NCBI RefSeq assembly: GCF_001315105.1
Contig: NZ_BAZR01000002.1
Coordinates: 372,001 to 436,000 of the forward strand
DNA from: Paenibacillus sp. JCM 10914
Lineage (GTDB): Bacteria > Bacillota > Bacilli > Paenibacillales > Paenibacillaceae
Reading direction: 5' to 3'
Length of the DNA: 64,000 bases
Positions 56,167-64,000 of the stretch are shown one piece after another; positions within the stretch are counted from its first letter, which is position 1, and each line of letters starts with the position of its first letter. The position numbers were made by a program, and so were the translations under genes. The notes under the pieces are model-generated. The model worked only from the letters and a program-made list of their open reading frames with translations, was not told the origin of the DNA and searched no databases.

Positions 56167-56771
56167 ATGGAGATGGGAGAACGACCGCAATTAGTTTTGG
56201 ACCTGGCGGGGGTATTGATCAGCAATTTTTCAACTGCCACTTGGCAAGCGCTATCGCTGGATTCTTCCGAAGCACTACAGACATTAATCGAGCAGATCGG
56301 GATTATTCGAAAAGATCTTTGGCGTGGTCACTTAAGCGAAAATGAATTTTGGGAGTGGCTTCAAGAGCGGGTTCCATCATTTCAGGCTGAAGCAGCAGGG
56401 AGCACCTCATACGTTCATTGGCAAGCTTGCCAGCTTGGGAACGGATAGAGGAATGGAACTGTCATGCCGATATCCATATATTGAGCAATCATTGCTCGGA
56501 ATGGGTAGGAGCTCTGCTGGAGCCGCTTAAACATTTTACGAAGAGTATCACCATCTCCAATCAAGTAGGGTTATGTAAACCAGAGATAGAGATTTATGAG
56601 TTTGTGTCGAGATATTTTCCTGCGGGTATCTCTTCTAATCGAATTCTGTATATCGATGACCAGGACAAAAACCTTCGCCCTGCGAAGATGCTTGGATGGA
56701 ATACGATGTTGGCAGATCAGGAGCAACGCTGGATTGAAGGTGTGAATGAATGGTTAGGCACTCAAGCTTAG
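56167..56771 (+). pseudogene. HAD-family hydrolase, frameshifted
   Basis: About 202 aa when repaired. The N-terminal motif reads LVLDLAGVLISNF, with Leu-Ala where HAD enzymes have a second Asp two residues on, so the general acid may be absent. A missing base near 56396 joins REHLIRSLASLPAWERIEEW; HILSNHCSEW (motif II), GLCKPEIEIYEF (motif III Lys) and LYIDDQDKNLRPA (motif IV) follow. A phosphatase or a related non-catalytic protein. Confidence 0.72.
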
Positions 56772-56799
56772 GTGAGAGCAATTTAGCCCAAATATAGAT

Positions 56800-57393
56800 G
56801 TGTCAGGTTACAGGAGGTGGATTGAAATCTTCTCTTTTCCGTTTGATCGTATCAGCGACTTTATGTTCTTTGAAAGCACAGTACGTCCTGCGAACGTGAT
56901 CTTAATTCCAGGATCCAGTCAACCCCAGCTTATGGAAGCTGCCGCAGATTTATACCATCAGGGCTATGCCCCGCATCTACTGCCTTCTGGTGGCGCAACA
57001 CCCTTTGTGCGAACGACGGAGTGGGAATTTCTGAAGGATATCGGAACATCGCGGGGTGTACCGTCGGAAGTGATCCTCAGAGAGGATCAAGCGACGAATA
57101 CATTCGAGAATGCAAGGTTTTCATTGGATGTATTGCAGCAGAACCATATCTCCACGAGCCATGTGATCCTGGTCTGCAAAAATTATCATGCTCGGCGTGC
57201 GTTGCTTACCTATCAATTCATATTTCCACGTGAGACCGAGTTCAGTGTACGACCCGTAGTAGATCAATCAGGAATCACTAAAGACAATTGGCATCTAGAT
57301 GAGATGCGAATTGAGAAAGTGATGAATGAACTAGAGAAGGTCGGAAAGTATTTCAGAAAGGCGATTTATCGGCTTGGTCAAGAAAGGATTTAA
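56800..57393 (+). CDS. YdcF-family (DUF218) protein
   Basis: About 190 aa. VRPANVILIPGSSQPQLMEA, YAPHLLPSGGATPF, LREDQATNTFENARFSLDVL and VILVCKNYHARRALLTYQ are the DUF218 motifs (DxxxxxGG, E/D pocket, YHxxRA) of a Rossmann-like fold. The start is unclear: AGGAGG lies at 56813, but only ATT or ATC follow in frame. A TTG at 56822 would fit if one base is missing shortly after; the listed GTG has a poor site. Confidence 0.8.
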   Translation: MSGYRRWIEIFSFPFDRISDFMFFESTVRPANVILIPGSSQPQLMEAAADLYHQGYAPHLLPSGGATPFVRTTEWEFLKDIGTSRGVPSEVILREDQATNTFENARFSLDVLQQNHISTSHVILVCKNYHARRALLTYQFIFPRETEFSVRPVVDQSGITKDNWHLDEMRIEKVMNELEKVGKYFRKAIYRLGQERI

Positions 57394-57463
57394 GTTGAAC
57401 CGACTTCAAAATAAAGAGGGAACTCGCACGATGTGAGAAGTTTACGAGTGATGGAGGAAATAC

Positions 57464-58006
57464 ATGAATAGGTTATATCGTTTTTTACCTTTCGCTGCCG
57501 CGCTTCTCATTGTAATCTGGATGTATAACGATAAACCGGACAAAGATCCCACGGAAAAATACGATGGCGACGCTTTAGTCATTGGGGTCATTGGAGAGGT
57601 GCCTGAAATCCGCGAACAGCACATACGCTTCCGTGAATTGACGTTGGATCACTTGGTGGAACGAAGTGATTATGCAGCCGGTTTAGATGCCATCTTCATT
57701 ACAAATGAGAAGCTGCCTGAGGCAGCGGAACCTCGTTTTGCAGCCGTCTTTAAGAGCGCGAATATCCCTTTCTTTTTTATTGGGGCGGAGAAAGGCCATT
57801 TCCCGTATATAGACGAAGAACTGTCATTTGAAGATATGCCGGATCATGGCTCTGGGATGTATGGTTCCGGATATTATCAGCTAAGTGGCAAAGAGCAGGT
57901 CTGGGGCTTTGGACTTTACAATGACACGATAAGCGATTGGAACGTGCGAGGAATGTACTCGCGTATATTAGGTAAGATCGAAACGATCAAGCTTGAGGGG
58001 ATATAA
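57464..58006 (+). CDS. Membrane-anchored protein of unknown function
   Basis: 180 aa with an N-terminal helix (FLPFAAALLIVIWMYN) and an external domain (DALVIGVIGEVPEIREQHIR, GLDAIFITNEKLPEA, IPFFFIGAEKGHFPYIDEEL). GATGGAGGA precedes ATG 57464. The domain alternates strands and helices as in a small Rossmann-like fold. Family not recognised. Confidence 0.6.
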   Translation: MNRLYRFLPFAAALLIVIWMYNDKPDKDPTEKYDGDALVIGVIGEVPEIREQHIRFRELTLDHLVERSDYAAGLDAIFITNEKLPEAAEPRFAAVFKSANIPFFFIGAEKGHFPYIDEELSFEDMPDHGSGMYGSGYYQLSGKEQVWGFGLYNDTISDWNVRGMYSRILGKIETIKLEGI

Positions 58007-58123
58007 GACTCTGACATTATTTTAGGCTTCTCGAGATTTCGGGATCATTTACGGATCAGAGATGTATTCGATTTTGAGCTCGGAATAGGAGATAAGCCTT
58101 TGAGGGAGCGTCTAGTTGATTAA
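58007..58123 (+). pseudogene. Coding remnant after the membrane-anchored protein
   Basis: Directly after the TAA, in the same frame, DSDIILGFSRFRDHLRIRD then VFDFELGIGDKPLRERLVD runs to a stop. It has no start and looks like the tail of a lost gene. Confidence 0.35.
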
Positions 58124-58158
58124 AGCATAGCCTTTAACACTTGAGAGGGGGGATAGCG

Positions 58159-58695
58159 TTGACATCCAAGCCCGTCATCATTGAAGAATATAATGAGAAG
58201 TGGCAGATTATGTTTGGAGAATTAAAAGATATAATAGCGCAGCATTTAGGAGATTTACCGTTATCCATCGAGCATGTTGGAAGCACAGCCGTACCCGGGT
58301 TACCAGCCAAACCGATAATAGATATGGACATCGTTATCCCATCCGTGAACTTGTTATCGCAAGTGATTGATAAGCTTAGTGAACTCGGGTATTGGCACGA
58401 AGGAGATTTAGGCCTTCCGGGCAGAGAGGCTTTTGCCAGAAATGACAATCGCGTTCCGTATGATGCTGGTATGAACGAGAAGATGACTCATCATTTATAT
58501 GTTTGCAGTAAGGGCAGTGTACCTCTCAATGAACACTTAATGTTCAGGGATATATTGAGAAAACATCCAGCACTCGTAAAGGATTATGCCGACCTCAAAA
58601 TGCAGTTAGCTGAGCAATTTAAGTATGATCGCGCTGCGTATACAGAGGCCAAGACTTCATTTATTAGATCCGTTTTGTCGAACGGAAGGTCTTAG
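58159..58695 (+). CDS. GrpB-family protein (nucleotidyltransferase fold)
   Basis: 178 aa of the GrpB/UPF0157 family. VIIEEYNEKWQIMF, LSIEHVGSTAVPGLPAKPIIDMDIVI (nucleotidyltransferase-like GS and DxD) and HHLYVCSKGS are the conserved blocks. GGGGGGATAGCG places the start at TTG 58159. It is followed by resistance-type genes on the same strand. Confidence 0.88.
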   Translation: MTSKPVIIEEYNEKWQIMFGELKDIIAQHLGDLPLSIEHVGSTAVPGLPAKPIIDMDIVIPSVNLLSQVIDKLSELGYWHEGDLGLPGREAFARNDNRVPYDAGMNEKMTHHLYVCSKGSVPLNEHLMFRDILRKHPALVKDYADLKMQLAEQFKYDRAAYTEAKTSFIRSVLSNGRS

Positions 58696-58723
58696 CGTAA
58701 TTGTTCGCAAAGCGGGTGAGATA

Positions 58724-59284
58724 ATGGAAAAAGGACAAGTTATTTTTTTGAACGGAACGTCCAGCTCGGGGAAAACAAGCCTCACGAAGAAACTGCAGGA
58801 GTTATTGGAAGCGCCTTATTTTCACTTGTCGGTAGATGTGTATGAGAATATGGCACCGGATCAATTTCTGGAGAAGAACTATTGGGATACCCTTCGAACA
58901 TGTGCTTCCATGATGCACAACAGTATCAAAACCTTCAGCGATGCAGGAATTAATGTAATTGTTGATCATGTTATTTTAGATATTCCTGAAGAGGAGGGCT
59001 GGCTGAAGGAATGTGTAGCGTTATTGGTAGATCATCCTGTCGTATTTGTTCGAGTCAATTGCCCGCTACATGAGCTGGAACGTCGAGAAAGAGAATGTGG
59101 AGACAGGGAGATTGGGCAGGCCAAATGGCAAATCGAAAGAATTCATGGACATGGAGTTTATGATATGGAGGTCAATACATTTGAACATCCGCTGGAGGAT
59201 TGCGCCAAACAGATTATGAATTTCAAATTGCGATGTGATCAGCAAAGTGCATTCACAAGTTTAATGAAAGCATATTCGTCGTAA
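58724..59284 (+). CDS. Chloramphenicol phosphotransferase-like kinase
   Basis: 186 aa P-loop kinase: GTSSSGKTS at 11-19, LSVDVYENMAP, IVDHVILDIP and VNCPLHELERRERECGDREIG, the set seen in the CPT family, whose founding member phosphorylates chloramphenicol in its producer. The frame is open to 58625, but ATG 58724 is the usual start. True substrate unknown. Confidence 0.82.
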   Translation: MEKGQVIFLNGTSSSGKTSLTKKLQELLEAPYFHLSVDVYENMAPDQFLEKNYWDTLRTCASMMHNSIKTFSDAGINVIVDHVILDIPEEEGWLKECVALLVDHPVVFVRVNCPLHELERRERECGDREIGQAKWQIERIHGHGVYDMEVNTFEHPLEDCAKQIMNFKLRCDQQSAFTSLMKAYSS

Positions 59285-59285
59285 C

Positions 59286-59304
59286 GTCAGATAACATCGT
59301 GTAG
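59286..59304. repeat. Possible left end of a cassette-type palindrome
   Basis: CGTCAGATAACATCGTG, one base after the kinase stop, is like the left ends in the 37-41 kb array (TCAGATAACAACAT). No right end is seen before the next gene at 59331. Confidence 0.35.
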
Positions 59305-59330
59305 AAATTAGAGCATTGAGGGGATCTACA

Positions 59331-60149
59331 ATGATAACAGAACTTAATAGGCAAGAGTTTCATAAGATAGAACATATCACCGATACGTGTAAAAATATTG
59401 AGGTTCGGGCTGTAGTGAACGGGATTAATCCGGGGCGCCTCTTGGTGGATCATCCAACAGAACCGACAACAGCGTTGATATGGATTCAAGGTCAACAAGG
59501 TTTCCAACTTGTGGGGGATACACAGAGCAAGGTTTTTCTGGAAAGTCTAGAAGGGTACATGAGAACCCACATTGAACCCGAACTAAAGAAACGAGATATA
59601 CATTGTGTTGAAATTGGCGTGGAAGGGGATGCCTGGGATAATACGATACAATCCATTTTCCAACATCGCAAGATCTCTAGCGATGTTCAACATGTGTTTA
59701 GTTTAAGGGAGAATGAAGAGTCGGCAGATATTCAAGATCCAGATCATGGTATCACGATTCGGCGATTGGATGTCCATTCACTAAAGTCTGGTCAATTGGG
59801 GAATCTATCATTTTTAGAGAGTAAAATATCGCGTTTTTGGGATTCTATGGACTCTTTTTTTCAGTACGGATTTGGATTTTTTGCCGAGAAGAATGATCAG
59901 GCGGTGAGTGTATGCTTTTCGGGATTTGTTGCAGATCGAATACATGCAATCGATATTGAAACGCTGGAGGGGTACAGAAGGAGCAATTACGGAACAGCCG
60001 TAGCTAATGCATTTGTTCAAGAGTGCCTGCAACAAGGAATCCATCCATATTGGGACTGTACACCTGATAATACAGGATCTATTCGAATAGCACGGGCCGT
60101 TGGATTGACGCCTGATTTTGACTATCGGATTTTCTGGTATGGGATATGA
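59331..60149 (+). CDS. GNAT acetyltransferase (ZmaR-like, GNAT_acetyltran)
   Basis: 272 aa. MITELNRQEFHKIEHI, VNGINPGRLLVDHPTEPTT and GLTPDFDYRIFWY match a Bacillus-type GNAT family whose member ZmaR inactivates zwittermicin A. The acetyl-CoA loop is YRRSNYGTAVANAF. GAGGGG precedes ATG 59331. The stop overlaps the next ATG (ATGA). Confidence 0.82.
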   Translation: MITELNRQEFHKIEHITDTCKNIEVRAVVNGINPGRLLVDHPTEPTTALIWIQGQQGFQLVGDTQSKVFLESLEGYMRTHIEPELKKRDIHCVEIGVEGDAWDNTIQSIFQHRKISSDVQHVFSLRENEESADIQDPDHGITIRRLDVHSLKSGQLGNLSFLESKISRFWDSMDSFFQYGFGFFAEKNDQAVSVCFSGFVADRIHAIDIETLEGYRRSNYGTAVANAFVQECLQQGIHPYWDCTPDNTGSIRIARAVGLTPDFDYRIFWYGI

Positions 60150-60712
60150 ATACATACATTCGAGAAATAACGGAGAAAGATCCATTGATCATCTCGGCTG
60201 CTTTTCGAGAACAGGGTTGGGACAAGCCCATATCTCTGTATGAGAAATATGTGGCTGAACAGACAAACGGAGAACGGATAACGTTAATAGCAGAGATGGA
60301 TGGAGTATTTGCTGGCTATGTGAACGTGATCTGGGAATCTCATTATCCTGCATTTAGGGAAAGGCATATCCCTGAAGTAAGCGATTTTAACGTTCTATTG
60401 AAATATAGAAGACTAGGTATCGGCATGAAATTAATGGATAGAGCAGAAGAATTAATTACTGAAAGATCAGCCGTGGCTGGAATCGGCGTGGGGGTCTTCT
60501 CGGATTATGGAAACGCTCAAGTGTTATATGTTAATCGGGGTTATGTTCCAGACGGACAAGGTATACACAATGGCAAAGGATACATTCAGTATGGGGATCA
60601 GATCGTAGTAGATGACGATATTGTGCTGTATTTAACTAAAGAATTAGGAAACTCAACGAACCAAAGTCATGGAAGATCTGAAGGGAATAGATCCAATGAA
60701 TCATCCGTATAA
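60146..60712 (+). CDS. GNAT-family N-acetyltransferase
   Basis: 188 aa: IREITEKDPLIISAAF, FNVLLKYRRLGIGMKLMDRA (acetyl-CoA loop) and NAQVLYVNRGYVPDG. It overlaps both neighbours and is thus coupled to them. Substrate unknown, perhaps an aminoglycoside-like compound given the phosphotransferase that follows. Confidence 0.86.
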   Translation: MNTYIREITEKDPLIISAAFREQGWDKPISLYEKYVAEQTNGERITLIAEMDGVFAGYVNVIWESHYPAFRERHIPEVSDFNVLLKYRRLGIGMKLMDRAEELITERSAVAGIGVGVFSDYGNAQVLYVNRGYVPDGQGIHNGKGYIQYGDQIVVDDDIVLYLTKELGNSTNQSHGRSEGNRSNESSV

Positions 60713-61706
60713 TTTACAATTCGATAAGTTGATCGATGTTTTAAATCTGGGTGAGATTAGGACTGAACCAGTAGCCATTTCGGGCGGATTATTGCACAGG
60801 ATGTATTCATTAGAAACAACATCAGGGCGGTATGCGATTAAAGCGTTAAATCCACAGATTATGGCGAGAGAAACAGCCCTTCCCAATTATATTTTTTCAG
60901 AGAAAATCGCTAATATAGCTGTTAATCATATACCTGCTCTACCGGCCAAAATAATGGATGATCAGTTCGTTCATACCGTGGATAATCAAAGCTATCTTGT
61001 TTTTGATTGGATCGATGGGTATAGCTTGAAATCACATGAGGTCAACGTCGTTCATTGCAAGAAGATGGGGGCCATTCTGGCAGATATCCACAAAATAGAT
61101 TTTTCTTCAATCGAGAAGAAGATGGAACATAATGATCATAAACCAGTAACAGATTGGAATGCCTATTTACGTCAGGGAGAAGCAAAGCAATCGGATTGGG
61201 TACCATTGTTACTCGAAAACATCAACCCATTGTTCATCTGGAGCGATAAAGCAAATCAATCCTCAGGATTGTTAGCAGCTGAACAGGTTATCAGTCACGG
61301 AGACTTAGAACCTAAAAACGTGATGTGGGTTAAAGAGCATCCAGTAATCATAGATTGGGAATCGGCAGGATATAGAAATTCAATGACGGATCTTATTGAA
61401 ACCGCTATTTATTGGTCTGTGGATGGATCAGGGGAGATTAAAAAGGAAAGATTTTTGGCTTTTATATACGGGTATCAAGGGGAATTTGGAAGTTTACAAG
61501 CAAACTGGAGAGTTATTTTAGAGCACGGTTATTTGGGGAAGTTAGAATGGCTGGAATATAGCTTAAAGCGTTCGTTAGGGATAGAAAGTGCAGATGAAGA
61601 AGAACAGCACTTGGGAACATTACAGGTAGCTGAAACCATTCATGCCTTAAAACAGTATGAAGATAGGATATCAGAACTTGAGGTCTGGCTAAATAAAGAA
61701 GTTTGA
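60669..61706 (+). CDS. Aminoglycoside phosphotransferase-like (APH) kinase
   Basis: About 345 aa kinase-like protein. VISHGDLEPKNVMW is the catalytic loop (HGD...N) and VIIDWESAGY the metal site. YAIKALNPQ holds the nucleotide lysine. It overlaps the GNAT gene by 44 nt from ATG 60669, or by 17 nt from ATG 60696. The family also includes choline- and homoserine-type kinases, so drug resistance is not certain. Confidence 0.85.
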   Translation: MEDLKGIDPMNHPYNLQFDKLIDVLNLGEIRTEPVAISGGLLHRMYSLETTSGRYAIKALNPQIMARETALPNYIFSEKIANIAVNHIPALPAKIMDDQFVHTVDNQSYLVFDWIDGYSLKSHEVNVVHCKKMGAILADIHKIDFSSIEKKMEHNDHKPVTDWNAYLRQGEAKQSDWVPLLLENINPLFIWSDKANQSSGLLAAEQVISHGDLEPKNVMWVKEHPVIIDWESAGYRNSMTDLIETAIYWSVDGSGEIKKERFLAFIYGYQGEFGSLQANWRVILEHGYLGKLEWLEYSLKRSLGIESADEEEQHLGTLQVAETIHALKQYEDRISELEVWLNKEV

Positions 61707-61738
61707 GTTGATCCTAATCATTAAGTGGAGGAATTATA

Positions 61739-62524
61739 GTGTCTAATCATATGAGTTCAATCGGATTCGAAGTCTATTCACAGGAAGATTTTGAAAGGTT
61801 AGCTGAGCTTGTTTATACTTCAGGAAAGAGAATGATAACCAAGAAGGGGATATACTCATACTTAGAATCAGGAAAGGGAATAGAACTATGGCTTCAGATG
61901 AATAAAAGAAATGAAATTATTGGATTGAATCCGCATTATTCCGGTTTATCGAGGATTAGAGTGGGATTAACTAATGAACTCATGAACGATTCTAATTCTA
62001 TACTTGACGGAACATTTCATGCTTGGGCTGATCCAGCAGATGAAACCGTAGAGTCAGGAAGCTATCCATTTGTCTTTGATATGCCTAACCGAGCTAACTT
62101 TGGAGATATTCAAGTTCCACAAATCCTAAATATTCAGTTGACTGCTTTTGCACATGAACTTAGCGTGTATGATGATGAAGACCATTATCTTGAATCACAA
62201 GAAAGTGAAATGAAATTTGCCTCAGAATCTTTCATACCTTCAGGTCTATTCGGAAATGAAGAAACACCAAGTGCTACAGCAATATTTTCCGGAAAAGTGA
62301 TTGACACTTCTGTTGTTACTAATGAGCATACTGGAGCTACATTTTACTGGGCACTAGTCAAAACATTAGGTGGTGAGATCGATGTGGTCGCAGATAAGGG
62401 GCTACTACGTAAGGAGATGATTCCTGGCGGAATTATTTCAGGTTCTTTTTGGTTGAGTGCAAAGTTCCTCGATAATCCATTGACCAAGAAAAAGTCTTTG
62501 CTTCAAGGCTTGCTTGGTAGATGA
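61739..62524 (+). CDS. Hypothetical protein (261 aa)
   Basis: Soluble, acidic protein: MSSIGFEVYSQEDFERLAEL, LWLQMNKRNEIIGLNPHYSG, SGSYPFVFDMPN, TGATFYWALVKTLGGEIDVV and GGIISGSFWLSAKF. Start GTG 61739 after GTGGAGGA. I do not recognise the family. The two-part look with a late beta-rich domain is compatible with a binding domain. It stands last in a long plus-strand run. Confidence 0.55.
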   Translation: MSNHMSSIGFEVYSQEDFERLAELVYTSGKRMITKKGIYSYLESGKGIELWLQMNKRNEIIGLNPHYSGLSRIRVGLTNELMNDSNSILDGTFHAWADPADETVESGSYPFVFDMPNRANFGDIQVPQILNIQLTAFAHELSVYDDEDHYLESQESEMKFASESFIPSGLFGNEETPSATAIFSGKVIDTSVVTNEHTGATFYWALVKTLGGEIDVVADKGLLRKEMIPGGIISGSFWLSAKFLDNPLTKKKSLLQGLLGR

Positions 62525-62613
62525 TCATCTAACATCATGTTATAAAGGTGATTAGGATGGAATTAAAGAAGAAAATCTTATGAAAGATGAAGATGAAATT
62601 CAGAAAGCTTAAT

Positions 62614-62806
62614 ACTGCGCCTTCATAGATCCGTATAACACTAGCTCAGAAAAGCTATTACTGAAATTAGGATTGAGGGAAGAGGGATTGTTGGAGAATT
62701 ACTTTTTTGAGAAAAACAGTTTTGTTGATACACTCCTCTTCTCAATTCATAAAGCAAGAATATATGGATCTTTTGATTCACGTAACATCGAAGTTTCAAA
62801 TGAGTA
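62614..62806 (+). pseudogene. GNAT acetyltransferase remnant
   Basis: CAFIDPYNTSSEKLLLKLG then LREEGLLENYFFEKN and DTLLFSIHK is the C-terminal third of a RimJ/RimL-type acetyltransferase. The N-terminal domain is missing. Confidence 0.6.
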
Positions 62807-62823
62807 GACTGACGTTATTTTAA
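62765..62823. repeat. Possible short cassette-type palindrome
   Basis: CACGTAACATCGAAG and, 30 bases on, CTGACGTTATTTTAAAGG keep the TAACAT / ACGTTA end signals of the array elements. A similar CATCTAACATCATG follows the stop at 62524. Confidence 0.3.
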
Positions 62824-62839
62824 AGGAGAGAACAAAACA

Positions 62840-62932
62840 TTGCCAAAACGAAGAAGTCTACTAAAATCATTAGCTAAAAACATTAAAGAATCCATGGGAC
62901 CCGATAGTTACCAATCTAACGGGTTGGGTTGA
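62840..62932 (+). CDS. Small basic peptide (30 aa)
   Basis: TTG start after AAAGGAGAG: MPKRRSLLKSLAKNIKES then MGPDSYQSNGLG. Its TGA overlaps the ATG of the next gene, so it may act as a coupled leader. No family. Confidence 0.45.
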   Translation: MPKRRSLLKSLAKNIKESMGPDSYQSNGLG

Positions 62933-63111
62933 TGGTTATATGCGTCCATTGCAAGTATGACAAATTTGATCACGGATATGCGCAGTTGAATACTTCGTTT
63001 CTGACATTTTTGAACTTGGACTTTGCGAACAAGTCCGCGAATATCTTGACATGCGATCGCTGTGGCTACGTTCATTGGTTTAATAAAGATGTCAAAAGAA
63101 TCGAAAGCTAG
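62932..63111 (+). CDS. Small zinc-ribbon protein
   Basis: 59 aa with two Cys pairs, VICVHCKY and LTCDRCGY, and a hydrophobic middle, the form of a small zinc ribbon. ATG 62932 overlaps the stop of the preceding peptide. Function unknown. Confidence 0.6.
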   Translation: MVICVHCKYDKFDHGYAQLNTSFLTFLNLDFANKSANILTCDRCGYVHWFNKDVKRIES

Positions 63112-63227
63112 CAGCGATATGGAAGTAATGCAAAGTCTTAGAAAGATTAACTGTATACAATTTGAGTAGATCAACTAAGTTTGAAACATAACACTCGTAT
63201 TTAAATGAATGAGGAAGGAGAACATTA

Positions 63228-64000
63228 ATGTTCGGGTATATCCATGAGTTTAATGATTATTATATAAAACTCTTACAACTTGCAGCTTATTCGAAAGATA
63301 ACAGTGATCCATCTTGCAAGTTTAGTTACCAATCCCAGACGGATCGTGAATTAGCCACGCTGAAGAACTCATATCAACTAGATACTATTGCTGGACATGG
63401 AGATGAGATTAGTCAGTGGAAGAATTTAACCCAATGGCTGAACGGGCGTCATCCTCATGGCAATGTTCAGCCACCGGATCTATGTAACGCTGTAGAAGTT
63501 CTTAAGCTCTCAGATGATAGCCCCGTTACCATGAATTGTTACGTGCTGGCTACAGTATTGAATGAGATGTTTCTTAGCCTGGGATATCATTCCCGAAGAG
63601 TTCATTGCAGATCGTACGATGCTTACGATTTAGATAGTCATGTTGTTACGACGGTCTACTCAAAGACCTATCGGAAGTGGCTCTTCTTTGATCCTTCATG
63701 GAACTGCTATGTGACGGATGATAACGAAATGATTCTGAGTCTGCAAGAATTTCGCAATCGCCTCATGAATAATCTTCCTGTCTGGGTCAATGGAAACCCT
63801 GCTGAATCAGAATGGAGCACGTTCTATAAAGGGTACATGGCGAAAAATATGTTTTGGTTTAGTTGTCCAGTTGATAGTGAATTTGATGGGCAAGGAAATA
63901 GTCATTGCGTGCTGCTTCCCGAGCATTTCTTACCCATGGAATTGACGCGAGCGCTGCCTTCTAACATGAAGCATATTATTACAAGAAATCCCGATCATTT
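63228..64000 (+). CDS. Transglutaminase-like protein (cut at window end)
   Basis: 257 codons are visible without a stop. MFGYIHEFNDYYIKLLQL leads to a transglutaminase/peptidase-like core: Cys in PVTMNCYVLATVLNEMFLS, His in DSHVVTTVYSK and Asp in LFFDPSWNCYV form the triad. GGAAGGAG precedes ATG 63228. No signal peptide. Possibly an amidase or a peptide-linking enzyme in the cell. Confidence 0.75.
   Translation, partial: MFGYIHEFNDYYIKLLQLAAYSKDNSDPSCKFSYQSQTDRELATLKNSYQLDTIAGHGDEISQWKNLTQWLNGRHPHGNVQPPDLCNAVEVLKLSDDSPVTMNCYVLATVLNEMFLSLGYHSRRVHCRSYDAYDLDSHVVTTVYSKTYRKWLFFDPSWNCYVTDDNEMILSLQEFRNRLMNNLPVWVNGNPAESEWSTFYKGYMAKNMFWFSCPVDSEFDGQGNSHCVLLPEHFLPMELTRALPSNMKHIITRNPDH

Noticed and set aside
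1..64000. tRNA, rRNA, insertion sequence or prophage genes
   Set aside because: None could be recognised by reading for conserved stems, transposase or phage motifs.

Overview
The window reads as a chromosomal segment of a spore-forming, low-to-mid GC Firmicute, most likely Paenibacillus or a close relative. Reasons: strong AGGAGG-type ribosome binding sites with ATG, GTG and TTG starts, a small gamma-SASP-like protein, SplB-like radical SAM, AdaA/AdaB, PrsW, DUF4362/DUF3221 lipoproteins and a holin-like type I toxin. No rRNA, tRNA, CRISPR array or intact insertion sequence was seen.

Layout. 0-4.4 kb: metallophosphoesterase, then a pyroglutamate unit (pxpB, pxpC, pxpA, pcp) that cuts pyroglutamate from peptides and opens it to glutamate. 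4.4-6.9 kb: a decayed PrsW-type membrane protease fused to a C-terminal toxin-like domain, with an Imm7-like immunity gene. 7.1-10.4 kb: secreted phosphodiester glycosidase; GntR/ABC (YtrAB-like) operon. 10.4-11.9 kb: CLC-F type fluoride antiporter under a fluoride riboswitch. 12-16.6 kb: four-carbon sugar-acid kinase, GntP permease and beta-hydroxyacid dehydrogenase, divergent from a FadR-type regulator. 16.7-28.5 kb: mixed metabolism (RibD-like reductase, SDRs, AraC regulator and GH127, cysK, ThuA, acetamidase) ending in an alpha/beta hydrolase overlapping an unusual HTH-F1-ATPase-beta-like fusion. 28.6-33.6 kb: secreted small proteins and an alkylation-repair cluster (alkA divergent from adaA-adaB-2OG oxygenase), then a radical SAM protein.

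33.6-42 kb is accessory. After a partial duplication of the radical SAM gene flanking a lipoprotein and a toxin remnant, small AT-rich genes, all on the plus strand, alternate with GC-rich imperfect palindromes of about 105-175 bp that share their ends. This looks like an integron-type gene-cassette array, but the ends do not fit the classical attC consensus and no integrase is visible. It is the most interesting structure here.

42-64 kb: Crp/Fnr regulator and flavohemoprotein, phosphatase, AlaX, small lipoproteins, an SMR-like protein, a FlxA-like coiled coil, an iron/heme-type ABC uptake operon with a ferrochelatase paralog under MntR-like boxes, then many small enzymes (GNAT, Nudix, HAD, YdcF, GrpB, chloramphenicol-phosphotransferase-like, APH) and a transglutaminase-like gene cut by the window end.

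At least a dozen otherwise well-conserved genes are broken by one-base indels, mostly deletions in short homopolymers. This is more typical of consensus sequencing error than of biological decay, so each disrupted gene is described with its probable intact form.
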